A DNA stretch of 64,000 bases from Gonapodya sp. JEL0774 (taxonomy: Eukaryota > Monoblepharomycota > Monoblepharidomycetes > Monoblepharidales > Gonapodyaceae). A model generated the notes under the pieces. That model had not been told where the DNA came from. It saw nothing but the letters and a program-made list of their open reading frames with translations, and made no database searches. A program made the translations under genes and the position numbers. Below, piece after piece: positions 24,893 to 36,031 of the stretch (its first letter is position 1; each line of letters begins with the position of its first letter). The stretch is taken from assembly GCA_027604505.1 (NCBI GenBank), contig JADIIX010000032.1:62001-126000 (forward strand), given 5' to 3'.

Positions 24893-25815
24893 ATGACCAT
24901 GCCGGCAATTGAACTTTCCGAGAGTTCCCCCATCGCAATTGCAATCTGCTGTGGCATCATCCTTCTCATCCTTGGGATGCTGCTCCGACTACAGTTTCGC
25001 ATCTCCACTCCTCCCAAGCTCGCCAAAGCGCCGTGCGTCACCACAGCAAATGTAGTGAACAACTGGCTTTATGGTGACTTTGATGATACCGCAGCGCAAT
25101 TTCGTGCTATGCATGTAGGAGGCACAAGGAACAAGGACCACATCCGTGTCAACATCCCCTGTAATGGACGAAGAGTGGGACGCTGTGGAGTCCAGTATTG
25201 TGAAGAAGTCCATTCCAACCCCAACACAGTCCTCGTATACTGTCAACCACGCTCGAGGTATCGAGTCCGCCCCTGCCACTCTCGGCAAGCCTACATGCCC
25301 CAGCGAATTTGATGAGGAGACTCATCTGGTCATGAAAATGGCACTAGACAAGATCCGCAGGCAGATCGTTGGTTCTGCATTCGAGGACGATGAGCAAGAG
25401 AATGACGATCTGTGGCATGAAGACAACCCGAGAAGTGAATCACTCTTCCCAAAGGGCTCCGAGGAATTAGATACAGAGTGTACCGAGCTGTTGCTGGCTG
25501 TGGGAGCGGGAACTGTTTTGGAGGCGTGTGTGGTTGGGAGGTTTATTGGGAGGTCCAGGCATTGACGACCGCTGGTCATCGGAGTTGTAGAGATTGAAAA
25601 CGAAACGAGAGGTTCCTTGCATGTATCTAGATGGATTGTTACTCGGTTCTGCTCTCGATTCGCGAGTGTTGTATTCCAATCGAATTTCGACAGGGCAAAC
25701 TACATTACGTCAACACAAGAAGCTCGTATATATTATACTACTTCAACCAACAGAGGGTCGCCCTTCTGTGCTGTCTTTTAAACAAGCGATCGCGAAACGC
25801 AAGGTAATCTGATAA
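24511..25815 (+). repeat. Left copy of a dispersed direct duplication (~1.3 kb)
   Basis: This segment is similar to 29077-30365 in the same orientation over its whole length. It starts at TTTGTTTGCGGGGTGGAT, runs through the CGTTCAGCGAA and CACTCATCAT blocks upstream of the gene and the complete gene body, and ends past TTCTTCAACC and AAGCGATCGC downstream. Similarity is clear by eye but interrupted by small indels, so the duplication is not recent. I see no terminal inverted repeats or target-site duplications. The copies are separated by about 3.3 kb that holds the GH79 gene. Confidence 0.75.
24893..25565 (+). pseudogene. Frameshifted copy of unknown two-transmembrane protein
   Basis: The ATG at 24893 opens MTMPAIELSESSPIAIAICC followed by a hydrophobic segment GIILLILGMLL, colinear with the intact copy at 29445. 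The frame holds through FDDTAAQFRAMHVGG and DHIRV. Near 25152 the sequence is two bases shorter than the intact copy, which throws the frame into unrelated sequence ending at 25312. The conserved frame resumes at about 25146 with VSTSPVMDEEWDAVESSIV, continues through CPSEFDEETHLVMKMALDKI, and ends with a second hydrophobic segment, TELLLAVGAGTVLEACVVG, before the stop at 25565. Both halves remain well conserved, so the break is young, or an undetected small intron or sequencing error is present. The function of the family is unknown. Confidence 0.7.
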
Positions 25816-26070
25816 TTATTTTACTAGGTTTTATTGAGTGTCGTCGGCACTTTCTGCGTTACGTTGTGAGGAAGGACTTGGAATGTGCAGACTCCGAACA
25901 TCAACAACAGTGGATATACTGGAATCTCCATGAAGTGAGTTTCCGGCAAGATTAAGGGAAAGTGTTGCAAGCATTATGAATGCTCGGAGAACCAAAAGGA
26001 ACTGTCGAGGTTGAAACTCGTAACACTATCTCTTTTTCGTAGCAAGTCGTAGCATAGTTAATAGATTTAA

Positions 26071-28281
26071 TTATTCAAAAAATAGCATCGCAATCTCGCT
26101 CGGGTTAAGCTGCAGTGTCTGGTTTGTCACGGGCGTCCGTCCTGCAGTAGCATTGTATGTAAAGTTCAGGGGAGAGTCGAGGCTCTGTCCACCCCACGTG
26201 CTAGATAGGAAGCGAGAAACAGAGACGAGCCCACAGAGGTTAGTCATTGAGAAAGATGCATGACACATCCGATGGTGACGTTCACTCACAAGCCAGAAGT
26301 AGAGTTTGTAAAAGGAGAGTAAAATCTCTTTACGTAGATCTTCTTGTCGGAGAGTTCGCCACTCAGATTGATGGAGTCTGGGAGAACCGTACTATTAGGG
26401 AAGTTGGGTTTGTGGTTGATGAGAATTGCTCTGGAGAGGCAGCTATCCTCGTAGACAGCGTAAGCGGCGACATTGTTGAAATTGGAGGTGAGTTCAACGA
26501 TTTTGGTGTTGTAGTGCTTGCCTATCAGTTCGTTGACAATGAACGCAGCGTAGTAGGCTGCCTGGATTTTTGGAGCGTCGGCGGCAAATGGACCGACTGT
26601 GATCGCAGCTGGTTGAAGGATGCTGTAACTGTATGTATTGGAACGAGAAGTTTCAATCATTTGATCTCCGCAATGTGTCAATATGTGTGAACTCACGCGT
26701 AGCCCAATCCATTGTGCAGGTGCAACCTTTTGATACCGACACTTGCAAGCTGCAGGCTATAGTCAACGAGGTAGATGATCCCTTCCGCCGCATTACTGAT
26801 TCCTATGATACCGTGTCTAAGATAATAGATGGATGATTCACATCTCAGTCCCGGGAATTCTTCGCTGCCAGTTTAGAACTATGTTGCACTCACCTTGCAG
26901 CGGTATTCGTCTCTCCCATAACGAGCTCAAGTCCAGCACTCTCAACTTGTGCAAGCTGACTGCTGTGGATTGAGACGTTGAGCCGGACTCCGTTTTTCCC
27001 GAGGAGACTGCCCTGCGGTGGCTGAGTAGGTCCAGGGTTGTTCACAGTCTACTCAACATGGGCATTGCACGAGGGAATGTGGTGAGGAGCGAAAGAACTC
27101 GAGCATTAGTTCGAAAATCAGCAACAAGAAATGCGATTCGGTAGATCGCCACCCACACAGTAGAAGTGTTTCGCCCAAACGCCCAAGTAGTCCGTCTTCA
27201 TGCTGTCATTGGCGCCGAGAACGCTCAAAGGCATGAACTCTCCGAACCTGTAGACAGCATCCGAGAACGATCCTACGAAAAATTTGAGCCTGCCAGTGTG
27301 GTCCGGGTCCACAGCCTTGCCAATTGCCGCCACGTACTGCGACCAGTGGGAGGTCAGGTTGAAAACGTCGAAGGACTCGAACTGCCCGCCGAAGAGTTTG
27401 AAACTGTAGAGATCGGGCTGAAGATTGTGAGGAGGGAGGAGGAGGAGGAATACCGTCAGTTTCCTACAAGGGTGCTTGCTGTAGCAGCCCAAGTAAGTAC
27501 CTCGTTTCCAAGTTCGAGGTATTTTAAAGTGACATTGCTGGTGTACATTTTCCCATTTCCATAGAAGGCATCGAACTACAAAACACTGATGAGATCAGGC
27601 GACGCCGAAACTCTGAAGCGCTCAAAATCCTCCAAATCTCACCACCGCTTTTGCCTGTTCAACTGCCTCGGTTTCATTGAGAGCTTCCAAGTTGATACCC
27701 CAAGCACTAGGGAATATAGAATCCATCCGTCAGTCAAATATCATCAAACAGTATGGGCACTAATCCCAAAAGCCACAACTCACAACTCAGATCCTACCGG
27801 GAAGTTGCCACTTAGCCGGTAAAACTTCCGCGATATCTGTACATTTGTGGCGGGGGGGTATGGACTGGCCTCGGTAGGAGCGGGGTAGGTCGAGTTGATG
27901 AACTCCACGGCTGTCGTGAGCAGTGCCTTATCCTGAGAGCTACCTGGAGGAACAGAGATTCATTTGATTATGGGCTGAGTATTATCAATCAATAATCAAA
28001 CCCTCCTCCCATCACTCACCTCCAACACGAATCGCTATTGCAGCTCCGGTGAGTTTCTTGAGATTGTACAACGCCGCGTTCACGAACGCGTTGGGCTTCC
28101 CCGGTGCGGAGCCAGCCCATACATCAAAATCGCTCAGCTCAAGAGAAAGGCCCAGGAGGTTCTTGGGCAGCACCTGCGCCCATTGAGGGGTGTCGGGAGG
28201 GATGTGCACGGTGGGTACTGCCAAGAGAAGCGAGGGAAGAAGGGAAATGCCGACGAGAAGAGTCCACGCAAACGGAGCCAT
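26071..28281 (-). CDS. Secreted GH79-family glycoside hydrolase (beta-glucuronidase/heparanase-like)
   Basis: This is a retaining glycosidase acting outside the cell on glucuronide-type linkages. The N-terminus is a signal peptide (MAPFAWTLLVGISLLPSLLL then AVPTVH). GH79 blocks follow: LLGLSLELSDFDVWAG, LKKLTGAAIAIRVGG, AWGINLEALNETEAVEQAKA, and YLELGNE spliced to PDLYSFKLFGGQ, where Glu is the expected acid/base. The expected nucleophile Glu lies in ELVMGETNTAA. A later exon gives LQLASVGIKRLHLHNG, and the C-terminal beta-domain reads CLSRAILINHKPNFPNST and LTSNFNNVAAYAVYE, like the GH79C domain. The stop is at 26073-26071. About seven introns are present, and both catalytic Glu residues survive splicing. 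It lies between the two copies of the duplicated membrane-protein gene. Exact substrate is unknown. Confidence 0.88.
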
Positions 28282-29076
28282 CAGAGATTATTGAAAACAG
28301 TGGTTGGCAGTTTTGGCACCTGAAACTCGCTTTATATTGCACATGGTGTCCCCCGCTCAATGGTGGGGTTTGGTGGGAAGGAGGTTTTCTAGGCTCCATT
28401 ATGGATCCATGTGTCCCGTCAGGTAACTCAACTCTAATTTAATTCACCGGCGCCGTGGAAGCGATAAAAGGAGCTGCAACAAATTTGTGTATACGTCTAA
28501 TGAATTTCCGGAACCTTCCGAGTTGCGCGAAATGAAAGGGTCGGTTGGGTGGCGGTAGTTGATCATCGTACTGCGGCTTTGGCTCGCTGGGGATTTGGCA
28601 GGATGGATATGCGTGGAGCGGATCGTAACTAGCGCTGAGACGGTTTGTAGCTCGTATTTTATTGTGAGGGAACCGTCAACCAGTGGGCAATTCGTCATCG
28701 TCCTGCTCGGCCATGCAGTCCTCTAGTACATACTAATACATATGGATCTCAAGAGCGTTCACAGATTCATTTACAATTAATTTGCATTGAGAAACACCAA
28801 GGCAACCCTCTTCTTGCTTAACCAACTCCACCACCTCCACCACCTAACCTCAGTCTCGAGAAAACATGCAAAGGACGTCCGCAACGGCAAGCTCGGAGCT
28901 GCTGGCCAGTGCAGCATGGGAATGTTAAAAATGGTACTGAGTGGACTGTGCAGCGTTGTCGGAACTCACTCGGAGAGCTCTGTGGCAAGCTCGAGACCGT
29001 GGTTGGTGAGTGTAATTGTCGTCCTGCTGCCAGAGGAGGCACGGGTTTGTGGGTGGTGAGACGATGACACACGGTA
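28282..29076. other. Intergenic region upstream of the GH79 gene
   Basis: The first part is presumably the GH79 promoter. Frames at 28444-28698 and 28787-29072 on either strand are low in coding character and carry a CCACCTCCACCACC-type low-complexity run near 28830. No gene is recognised. Confidence 0.4.
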
Positions 29077-30365
29077 GGGTTTGTTTATGGGGTGGATCTT
29101 CGCAAGGCCCCATTTGCCCTGTGGCTGCACCTTCGAGGATTTCGTCCGTTGAGCGAACGACAGCCTTCATCGTTCAAGCATCAATCGATCAAGAACCTGA
29201 AAGAACCGGTGTGTCTCCCATGCAATGGTAGTGGGGGATACGGCACTCTTAACGTCCCAATGAAACCCCACTCATCATCGATTCATCGTCATATTTTGAA
29301 TGCACTTACAGCCCGCATTTGCATTTGCATACTTTAACACTTCAATTTACAGCCTTGTTAATAGTTGTGCGGTATGTGGTACTCATATTTCCGGTAGTTC
29401 CCCGTCCCCGAACTTTTTGCTCATCTTGCTGTTGCTCTCCAGTCATGATGATGCCAACTCCATCTGAGCTCTCCGACATCTCCCCCATCGCCATTTCAAT
29501 CTTTTGTGGCTTCGTCCTACTCATCCTATTTGTACTTGTCGGACTTCGCCCCTCAAATCCTCCCAAGCTCGCCAAGCCCCCAACCCCAACCTCAACCTTA
29601 CCTGCTCCATATTCCATGACTACAAACGTGATGAAAATCTGGCTCAACGGACACTTCGATGACACCACTGCGCGATTTCGCGCAATGCATGTGGGAGCTG
29701 GAACGGCAAAGCACATCCGGGTCTCGACATCCCCAGTTATGGAAGAAGAGTGCGACGCTTTGGAATCCAGTATTGTAACAAGCAGCCATGTGAACATGCC
29801 AAAGCCGACCACTACATCGTCGTCGTATCTTGTCTGCCATGTTCCCACCATCCAGCCCGCCAATGCCAAACTTGGGTGGCCCACACGCCCCAAGGAGTTT
29901 GATGAGGAAACTCACGAACTCATGAGAAAGGCACTGGCCAAAATCCGAAGGCAGATTGCGGGTGCTGCATTCGAGATCGATGAGGAAGAAGAAGGGGATC
30001 TTTGGCCAATGGACAACCCGAGAGGTGAATCACCATCGCAAAGGAGTTCGGAGGATAGAGATTGGACGGAGTTGTTGCTGGTTGTGGGAGCGGGAGTGGT
30101 TGTAGGGGCGCTCGTGGTTGGGAGGGTTTTGGGAATAGGTGATGGAAGTTGGGGAATGGAGGGGGCTTCGAGAACGAGAAGGCTCGGATGTAGAAGAATT
30201 TTCATTGGCGTTTGTTCCCGATTTACGAATGTTTCATTCCAATCGAATCGTTTTGCGAAACATCACGTAAACGGGACGCGTATTCTTCTTCAACCGATAG
30301 AGGTCGCCACAAATCATTTTTCCAATTTCATGTAAGCGATCGCCAAACCACAGGGTACACTTATA
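29077..30365 (+). repeat. Right copy of the dispersed direct duplication
   Basis: This is the partner of 24511-25815 in direct orientation. Homology starts at TTTGTTTATGGGGTGGAT and ends after the AAGCGATCGC block near 30345. It carries the intact coding copy at 29445. Relative to the left copy it has a 36-base in-frame insertion after the KLAKPP segment, and it lacks the 2-base deletion. Confidence 0.75.
29445..30335 (+). CDS. Unknown two-transmembrane protein, intact paralogue
   Basis: I do not recognise this protein. It opens MMMPTPSELSDISPIAISIF at the ATG cluster 29445-29453, and its first hydrophobic segment, FCGFVLLILFVLVGL, starts about 17 residues in. A soluble middle region contains FDDTTARFRAMHVG, a weakly acidic VMEEECDALESSIV block, and the helical RPKEFDEETHELMRKALAKI with RRQIAGAAFEIDEEEEGD. 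A second hydrophobic segment, LLLVVGAGVVVGALVVGRVL, follows near residue 210. The frame runs to a stop at 30335, adding a basic tail of about 65 residues absent from the left copy, so an intron or an alternative end is possible. Conservation of the same blocks in both copies argues that it is a real protein. No signal peptide cleavage site is evident; topology and function are unknown. Confidence 0.65.
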   Translation: MMMPTPSELSDISPIAISIFCGFVLLILFVLVGLRPSNPPKLAKPPTPTSTLPAPYSMTTNVMKIWLNGHFDDTTARFRAMHVGAGTAKHIRVSTSPVMEEECDALESSIVTSSHVNMPKPTTTSSSYLVCHVPTIQPANAKLGWPTRPKEFDEETHELMRKALAKIRRQIAGAAFEIDEEEEGDLWPMDNPRGESPSQRSSEDRDWTELLLVVGAGVVVGALVVGRVLGIGDGSWGMEGASRTRRLGCRRIFIGVCSRFTNVSFQSNRFAKHHVNGTRILLQPIEVATNHFSNFM

Positions 30366-30668
30366 CCACGATTCATATAGCAGTGTCCCATCCACCGTTT
30401 CATGAAAAACGGCCCAAAAGGGAACTCGACAAACTGGACTGATACACCAGGCACTTCTCAATCTCAATCTCGTTCACGCCAAACCTCAGCACCAAACTCC
30501 ACACAAATCTTTTCCCTTTTCTTTCTTCTTGCCACTCTCCTGCTGGCTCTCTTTGCTTCCAAGTTTCCCGTTTCTCCCGTGCTTGCTAGAATAGCAGGAA
30601 AGCGACCTATCCTTTCATCCCTTTCTGTATCCAACCCTTTAACAACTTCCCCAAGACCTCACACTGTG

Positions 30669-32569
30669 ATGGCGTCCAAAGCTCCTAAATCAGTTATTGG
30701 GAAACCAAATGCCCTTTCCACGGCCGGAGTTGGACCTTGGACTACGCAGGATGTGAGTTTCGTAACAACTATAAAGAGAGCAACTAACACGGTGGTGCTC
30801 CTGCGAAATTGAACAAGCAAAGGTTCTGTGTCACTGAAGTGCCTTGGGGAGCCATTGCTTCCCAGTGTTCTGGCCTGTGATGAAGCTCTCTCTAAAAGCC
30901 GGCACACTCTGACGTTTCCTTTCCACCTACCGCTACTCTTACCCCAGCCATTCCTCTTCTGCGTTTTTCACCACGATGCGTACCCCGCCGGTAATGAAAA
31001 TCTTATACCGGTAACCCCGAACTACAAGAGTGGCAGAAACATGGGTAGTGATTTCGAGGGGAAAGATGGATGGAGAATGTACCATGGCGCGGACGTACCG
31101 GGCTTCCCACAGCGTGAGTTCACTCATCATTTCTGTTCATTCGATTTGACTGGCTTGCACCTGGTGGGTGCTGGAGAGGTTATGAGTATGAAGCTTACTG
31201 CCCAATGACAACGAATTTTGGAAATGGCGCCCACTGCCGAAGCATTGGGCGTGCTTGCGGACCCCTCACAAGAGTTGGGAGTTTCATTACTTGAAATCAG
31301 ATGCTTTTTGTGGTGGTTTTGCTATCTACAGAACACAACAGTTCTCTTCCATCCTTACATTTCGAATCTGCGATCCACTTCCAGATCCCCACCGCGGTTT
31401 CGAGACTATCACCATCACGAAACAGGGTTTGATCGACCATTCAGACTCATTAGGTGCCGCGGCGAGATTTGGTGAGGGTGATACTCAGTGGTGAGTTCAG
31501 TTTGCAGTTGTCATTTACGCGATAGAAGTTGCTCTCATACATACACCTCGTACAATCCCCTGTGGGGTAAGGCTCACCGCTGGCAAGGGCATCGTACACT
31601 GCGAAATGTTCCCGATGGTTGAAAAGGACCCCAAGAAGGGCAACCCAACAGACTTTTTCCAAATTTGGTTGAACCTGCCCAAATCGGATAAGATGGTGGA
31701 TCCTCACTGTGAGTTTTTCATGTGATTAGACTACATCTCCGCGTCTTCACGCTCCGCTTTGTCCACAACCCCCCAACCCCCTCCAGTCACCATGCTTTGG
31801 GCCGACGCCACCCCAACCTACACCGTTCCGTCATCCACCAACTCCTCTGCTACGGCCACTGTACGCACAATCGCCGGATCACTTTCCGTTCCCGGCTCCA
31901 CCACGCCCTTTGTAGCTCCCCCGCTTCCACCGCCAAGCAGCTACGCTTCAAAGCCTTGGAGTAACATGGCAATCTGGACGGTTGATATGCAGGCAGGGAG
32001 TGAAGTGACCATTCCCGCGGTGGCAGAAGTGGTGCCGAGCCCTCAAGGGAAGAAGGTCGTTACTCGTTCGCTGTACTTCTTCGATGGAGCCTCAATCTCT
32101 GTGTCGGACGCTGATGACTCGTCCACGGAGCTCCCTGTATCTCGTCACGCGTGGCTCGCCCTTGACGTCAACAAGGCCACCACCGTGCGCAACTCCGGCA
32201 GCACTGTTGCAAGGCTGCTCATGCTCCAGGCCAGTCCCTTGGGCGAGCCTGTGGCCCAGCATGGGCCATTTGTGATGAATACGAGGCAGGAGATTTTCGA
32301 GGCGTTCATGGATTATCGGTGAGCACGAATGTAGCCGATTCTGCTCCGTGATGACAATCTCACAATGTTTATGTTCTCTCTTCCGTAACCACCGTCCCCA
32401 CTTTGTTTGCTAACGCAGGGAGACGCAATTTGGTGGCTGGAAATGGCCTAGTGATGAACCAACTCACGGAGGAGCGGAAGTTGGACGCTTTGCACGGCAC
32501 CCAAACGGAAAGCTGGAGAAGAAGTTTGAGGGGAAAGTCAAGGGTCCATGGGGAGCTGGGTGGGTTTAG
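30669..32569 (+). CDS. Pirin-family cupin protein
   Basis: This is a bicupin metal-binding protein of the pirin family; members act as quercetinases or nuclear cofactors. The exons join to give [33 protein letters not shown] and [20 protein letters not shown]. The junction after GFPQ creates the first metal His. Two His in HPHRGFET and His plus Glu in IVHCEMFPM are the canonical iron ligands, and all are present. The C-terminal cupin follows with [15 protein letters not shown] and [14 protein letters not shown] conserved end reads [20 protein letters not shown] and [10 protein letters not shown], with TAG at 32567-32569. I place the start at ATG 30669 (MASKAPKS). An in-frame ATG at 30402 would add a hydrophobic, possibly mitochondrial, leader of 89 residues. 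One exon between 30760 and 30940 is unresolved. Confidence 0.87.
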
Positions 32570-34904
32570 AGTGTGATTTGGGAAGGATAGAATGTGAATG
32601 TAGAGGAAGCAAAGACGTGATTCGGTTTTGGTTCGTTGTGAATGTGTTAGTTTACATATTTTGTTTTCCTCGATTAAAAGTACCAGGTTTCTTAGATAGA
32701 GGTTCATAATCGATTGAGCTCTTATATTTTTGCAAACCTCAGTGCGAAAAACATCACGTGACACCACCTCGAAATTGCATGCATGGTCAGGGTTGTGGAC
32801 ATTTTTCATGCTCACAGAAGAGAGCGAATCATGGATCATCTCTCACAGCAAGGGCCTTCCTTTGCGACGAAAACAGCCCTTGTTCGGCTGCTCTCGAGTG
32901 TATCTTGCCGCAGGAAGTCGGGAAAGGAAGAAAAGAGATCAAAGAGGGGCACGCGAGTCATCAGTTGATTATCATTCAAGCGATGGAGCATGCCGATCCT
33001 TTGATCCGCGTTCCGAGTTCAAGAGCTCAGTTGTACCGGCGACGCTTGCGTTAGACCCCCGCTTTCCGCACCGACCGACCCCAGCCAGACTTACCCTCAC
33101 CACTCAATAGTCCATGGTATGCCTCGTCCATGATCTGCATTGGACCTGAGCCCGGTTGAATGAATTCCAAGTCTGAGAAAAAGTTTGGCGGAATTTTAAC
33201 CGAACAGTCATCGCGTGATGAGATCCTCGGGTGGTCACGAAAGTTTTTTTTATGTGCATTTTCTAATTTTTGTTTGGATCGGATGCACTCTCCTATATGT
33301 TGTCTCGAACGCGGTCAGTCGGTGAGACTTTTCGCGTGGGTCGATCATTCGTTTCCCTGCACCTTTGTGCTTCTAACAGCAGCAAATTTTTCCACAAGAA
33401 ATGCTCCAATTTGTACGAATATGCTTCTGCACCACTGGCGTCGCAGCTTAATCGTTGGAATTTAGCAGGAGTCTGGTCACAATGAACTTGCAGGACTCCT
33501 TAAACAAATTGCCTCTCATCCACGCATGTATTTTCATCTATGATACGACGATCACTTTCGAATGCTTTGGTCCTGCACTTCGGAGCCAGTCTTTTTTATC
33601 GTGTGTGATTGGTACTACATCTATCTACTACATACGCGAGGCACCTGTCTCAACTTACTTGCTTCTTGTGCAGGGACAAGCGCTGCTGACAACGACTATC
33701 AGGGCGAGCGAACTCTGATAGCTTCTGTCCAAGGATGATTTCCCGTATCTTTTATGTGGCATGACACTTGAAAGTATCCCAAAGTGTCGAAAATTTGCGA
33801 ATTCTCAATGTGGTTTCAACAAGCTTCACGACTTTACTTCCCCAAAAAGTTCTCCACTCATTTGAATCGAAGCGGTATCATCGGTTTTGCAGATTGGAAT
33901 TAAAGAATCTATCGAGTGCCTTCATCGACTTCATCGAATTCTACCATACATCGGCGTTGAGACCAGAGACTCCCCTCACCAAGCCCTGTCAGCTTGTCTG
34001 CATGTGTGGTGCGCGTTCACTGCACCGCGAATGATGGAAATCACTGAAAATATCTTCCTTGCATACCAGTTTAGTGCGACGTGCCTCCGCCATCACCATC
34101 ACCATCAAGAATATGGGGTATGCTTTCACCAACAACATCTACCAGTTATGGTCACAATCGAAGCGTTAGTTGGTGGAGTTGAGTTGGTGGGGTTGATTGG
34201 AACAAAGCGATCCCTTCACCCCTCCTCTTTCTCCTCTTTTCCTCCCATTCTGGAGAATAATTTTGACATGCCAACACAGTCAGTTCATCTACAAACTTTT
34301 TGAGAACTCCTTTCGCGGCTTTCAACTAAGGGGCTTCTGCCTGACAGCTCGGTGCACCTGACTCTGGATGACGAACTTCTGGCAAGGAGTGATCGCCGTG
34401 CACATTCTCAGTTCCACTTCTCTGTGCGACCCGACATCGAATGAAAGTCTTTTCAGCGATTCGTTGATTTTCGCTTAATACGAACGAATTGATTTCTGCA
34501 GTGTAGCTATTTTTATGTCTGTCCGAATCAGTAGTGTCCCCGAATCGTCTTTGAAAGGGATGGGTCCTGAATTCTGAGAGGAAATGGATCACTATATGCT
34601 CTAAGAGGGCTCCGAGAAGATAAATCCTTCTTTCAGAAGTTACTTCTGTCGAATTCAATACCACTACCAGCCAGACCAAGTTTCTGGAAATTTCGGCGGC
34701 CGTTGCAACCGCCGGAGTCTGTACGCACAAGTAACGTCAAGCTTATCGTGCCAGAATGGTCTTGGACGAGGCATTATCAAATTGTTGTGAAACGCAGAGT
34801 GACGAGCGTGCAGTTAGGATATGTTGCGAAACGCAAATCTGTCACAAGAGCTCATTTTCTTGAAACGGTTCTTCGAAGACATGTCGTCTATTTGATCAAC
34901 AACT

Positions 34905-35358
34905 GGGGCGGTGCAGTATGGTCTTTTCCGCCAGCATCCTTGAGGAGGAGAAGAATGACCCTTCCAAAGTCGTATTTGACCCTTCCAAAGTCGTATTCGC
35001 CGCCTTGGTGGCTGCTGGAAGCATTGAAAGTCCATTCAGCAAGGTGATGTCGCACACGGATGTGGATTGATATGATTTGTTGGTCTATGTCCGGAGATGG
35101 ATTCCTCGAGATATTTATGGAAAAACAGTGAAGGAAGAAAAGTCGTGCTGTGAAGGGGATCTTCGTGGATGTTTTGGAATCGATGCAGTTTCTGCGCGAA
35201 CTCCGAACGCTGCTCAGGGCTTCTTCGCGAGATATCAAACGAGCCGCAAGCCGCGAGTCTTCGCAGAAACCCAAATTCTGGGTTATAAGAATATTTCCCT
35301 CTCTTGCTTTGGAAGGCGTGGCATCGCCCACTGTGGGAACACTGAGTATTCATTAGCA
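34905..35358 (+). other. Possible unidentified coding fragment
   Basis: On the plus strand one frame reads FSASILEEEKNDPSKVVF and then AALVAAGSIESPFSK before a GTGATG donor-like site at about 35044. After an acceptor-like CAG near 35129 a second frame reads AVKGIFVDVLESMQFLRELR and TLLRASSRDIKRAAS before a stop at 35356. Both are helical and charge-patterned like real protein, but there is no ATG nearby and no family I recognise. The 21-base repeat inside it encodes DPSKVVF twice. It could be a decayed gene or part of a gene whose other exons I cannot place. Confidence 0.3.
34957..34998 (+). repeat. 21-base tandem duplication (two units)
   Basis: GACCCTTCCAAAGTCGTATT followed by T or C occurs twice in immediate succession, so the units differ only at their last base. 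The unit length is a multiple of three and keeps the DPSKVVF frame open. Confidence 0.9.
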
Positions 35359-36031
35359 GGAATACGTCGAACACTTGCCGTTGTTCGGTCAATCAACAAA
35401 TGTCAACAATAACTCATGCACGCACACCTTCAAGATTTACCCCTGCCGTTGAGTGGAATTCAGCATGACCGTCGAATTTTCGTTTCGACCAGTGGCTCGC
35501 TGAGAGCGTTTTCTCAGCGAATCTAGGAAAGAGAAACTTCTAAGTATTTCATCGACAGTACATACATTCCCTTTACCGCGGAAAGTTCTTACCCACCATG
35601 ACCATGTACTGCTTAGGAGGAGGGTCAGCAGCTGCTCTACCACCATAAAGTGCAGATTCTCATATGATGACTCAAGAAAACCAGTAGTTGAAGAGCCAGG
35701 TTGACTTTGCCTACGATTCCTCTGGGTCTTGCTGGATACAGCCACTCAAATCACTCAAAGGATTCGACCTGTGAGAACTCGGCTGGTGACAGTAGTTTGG
35801 CGGAGCATGAAGAAGGCCCTGGAACTGTCATGAAAATCAAAATGTATTGGTTGTGTTAACAGGGCGATGATGATGGTCGGATAGATACATACATATGTTT
35901 CATTTGTCGGTGACTAAAAGACGAAGGGGGACGTCACCAGAGAGAGGCTCGGATGAAAGCCCTGTCGGCACCACGCACTCTGCTTCCGAACACAGAATTT
36001 TCCTCCGAAATCTGTCAACTCCAGGCTCACG

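Larger units (their letters stand above)
32570..36031. other. Gene-poor stretch (~3.4 kb), unassigned
   Basis: No protein family is recognised on either strand and open frames are short. It includes a CACCATCACCATCACCATCA run near 34090 and a 21-base direct repeat at 34957-34998. A stretch at about 34905-35360 on the plus strand has coding-like helical composition (listed separately). I see no tRNA-like or transposon-like structure. Confidence 0.4.

Noticed and set aside
29342-29893. 183-codon open frame on the minus strand opposite the intact two-TM gene
   Set aside because: It is antisense to a frame conserved between two duplicated copies, and the corresponding antisense frame is not kept in the left copy.
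24511-30365. Duplicated segments considered as a transposon pair
   Set aside because: No transposase, reverse transcriptase, terminal inverted repeats or target-site duplications could be seen at the edges; the ends fade gradually.
30402-30668. Longer N-terminus for the pirin homologue
   Set aside because: An in-frame ATG exists and would add a hydrophobic leader, but pirins are normally soluble and MASKAPKS at 30669 is a typical start. Kept only as an alternative.
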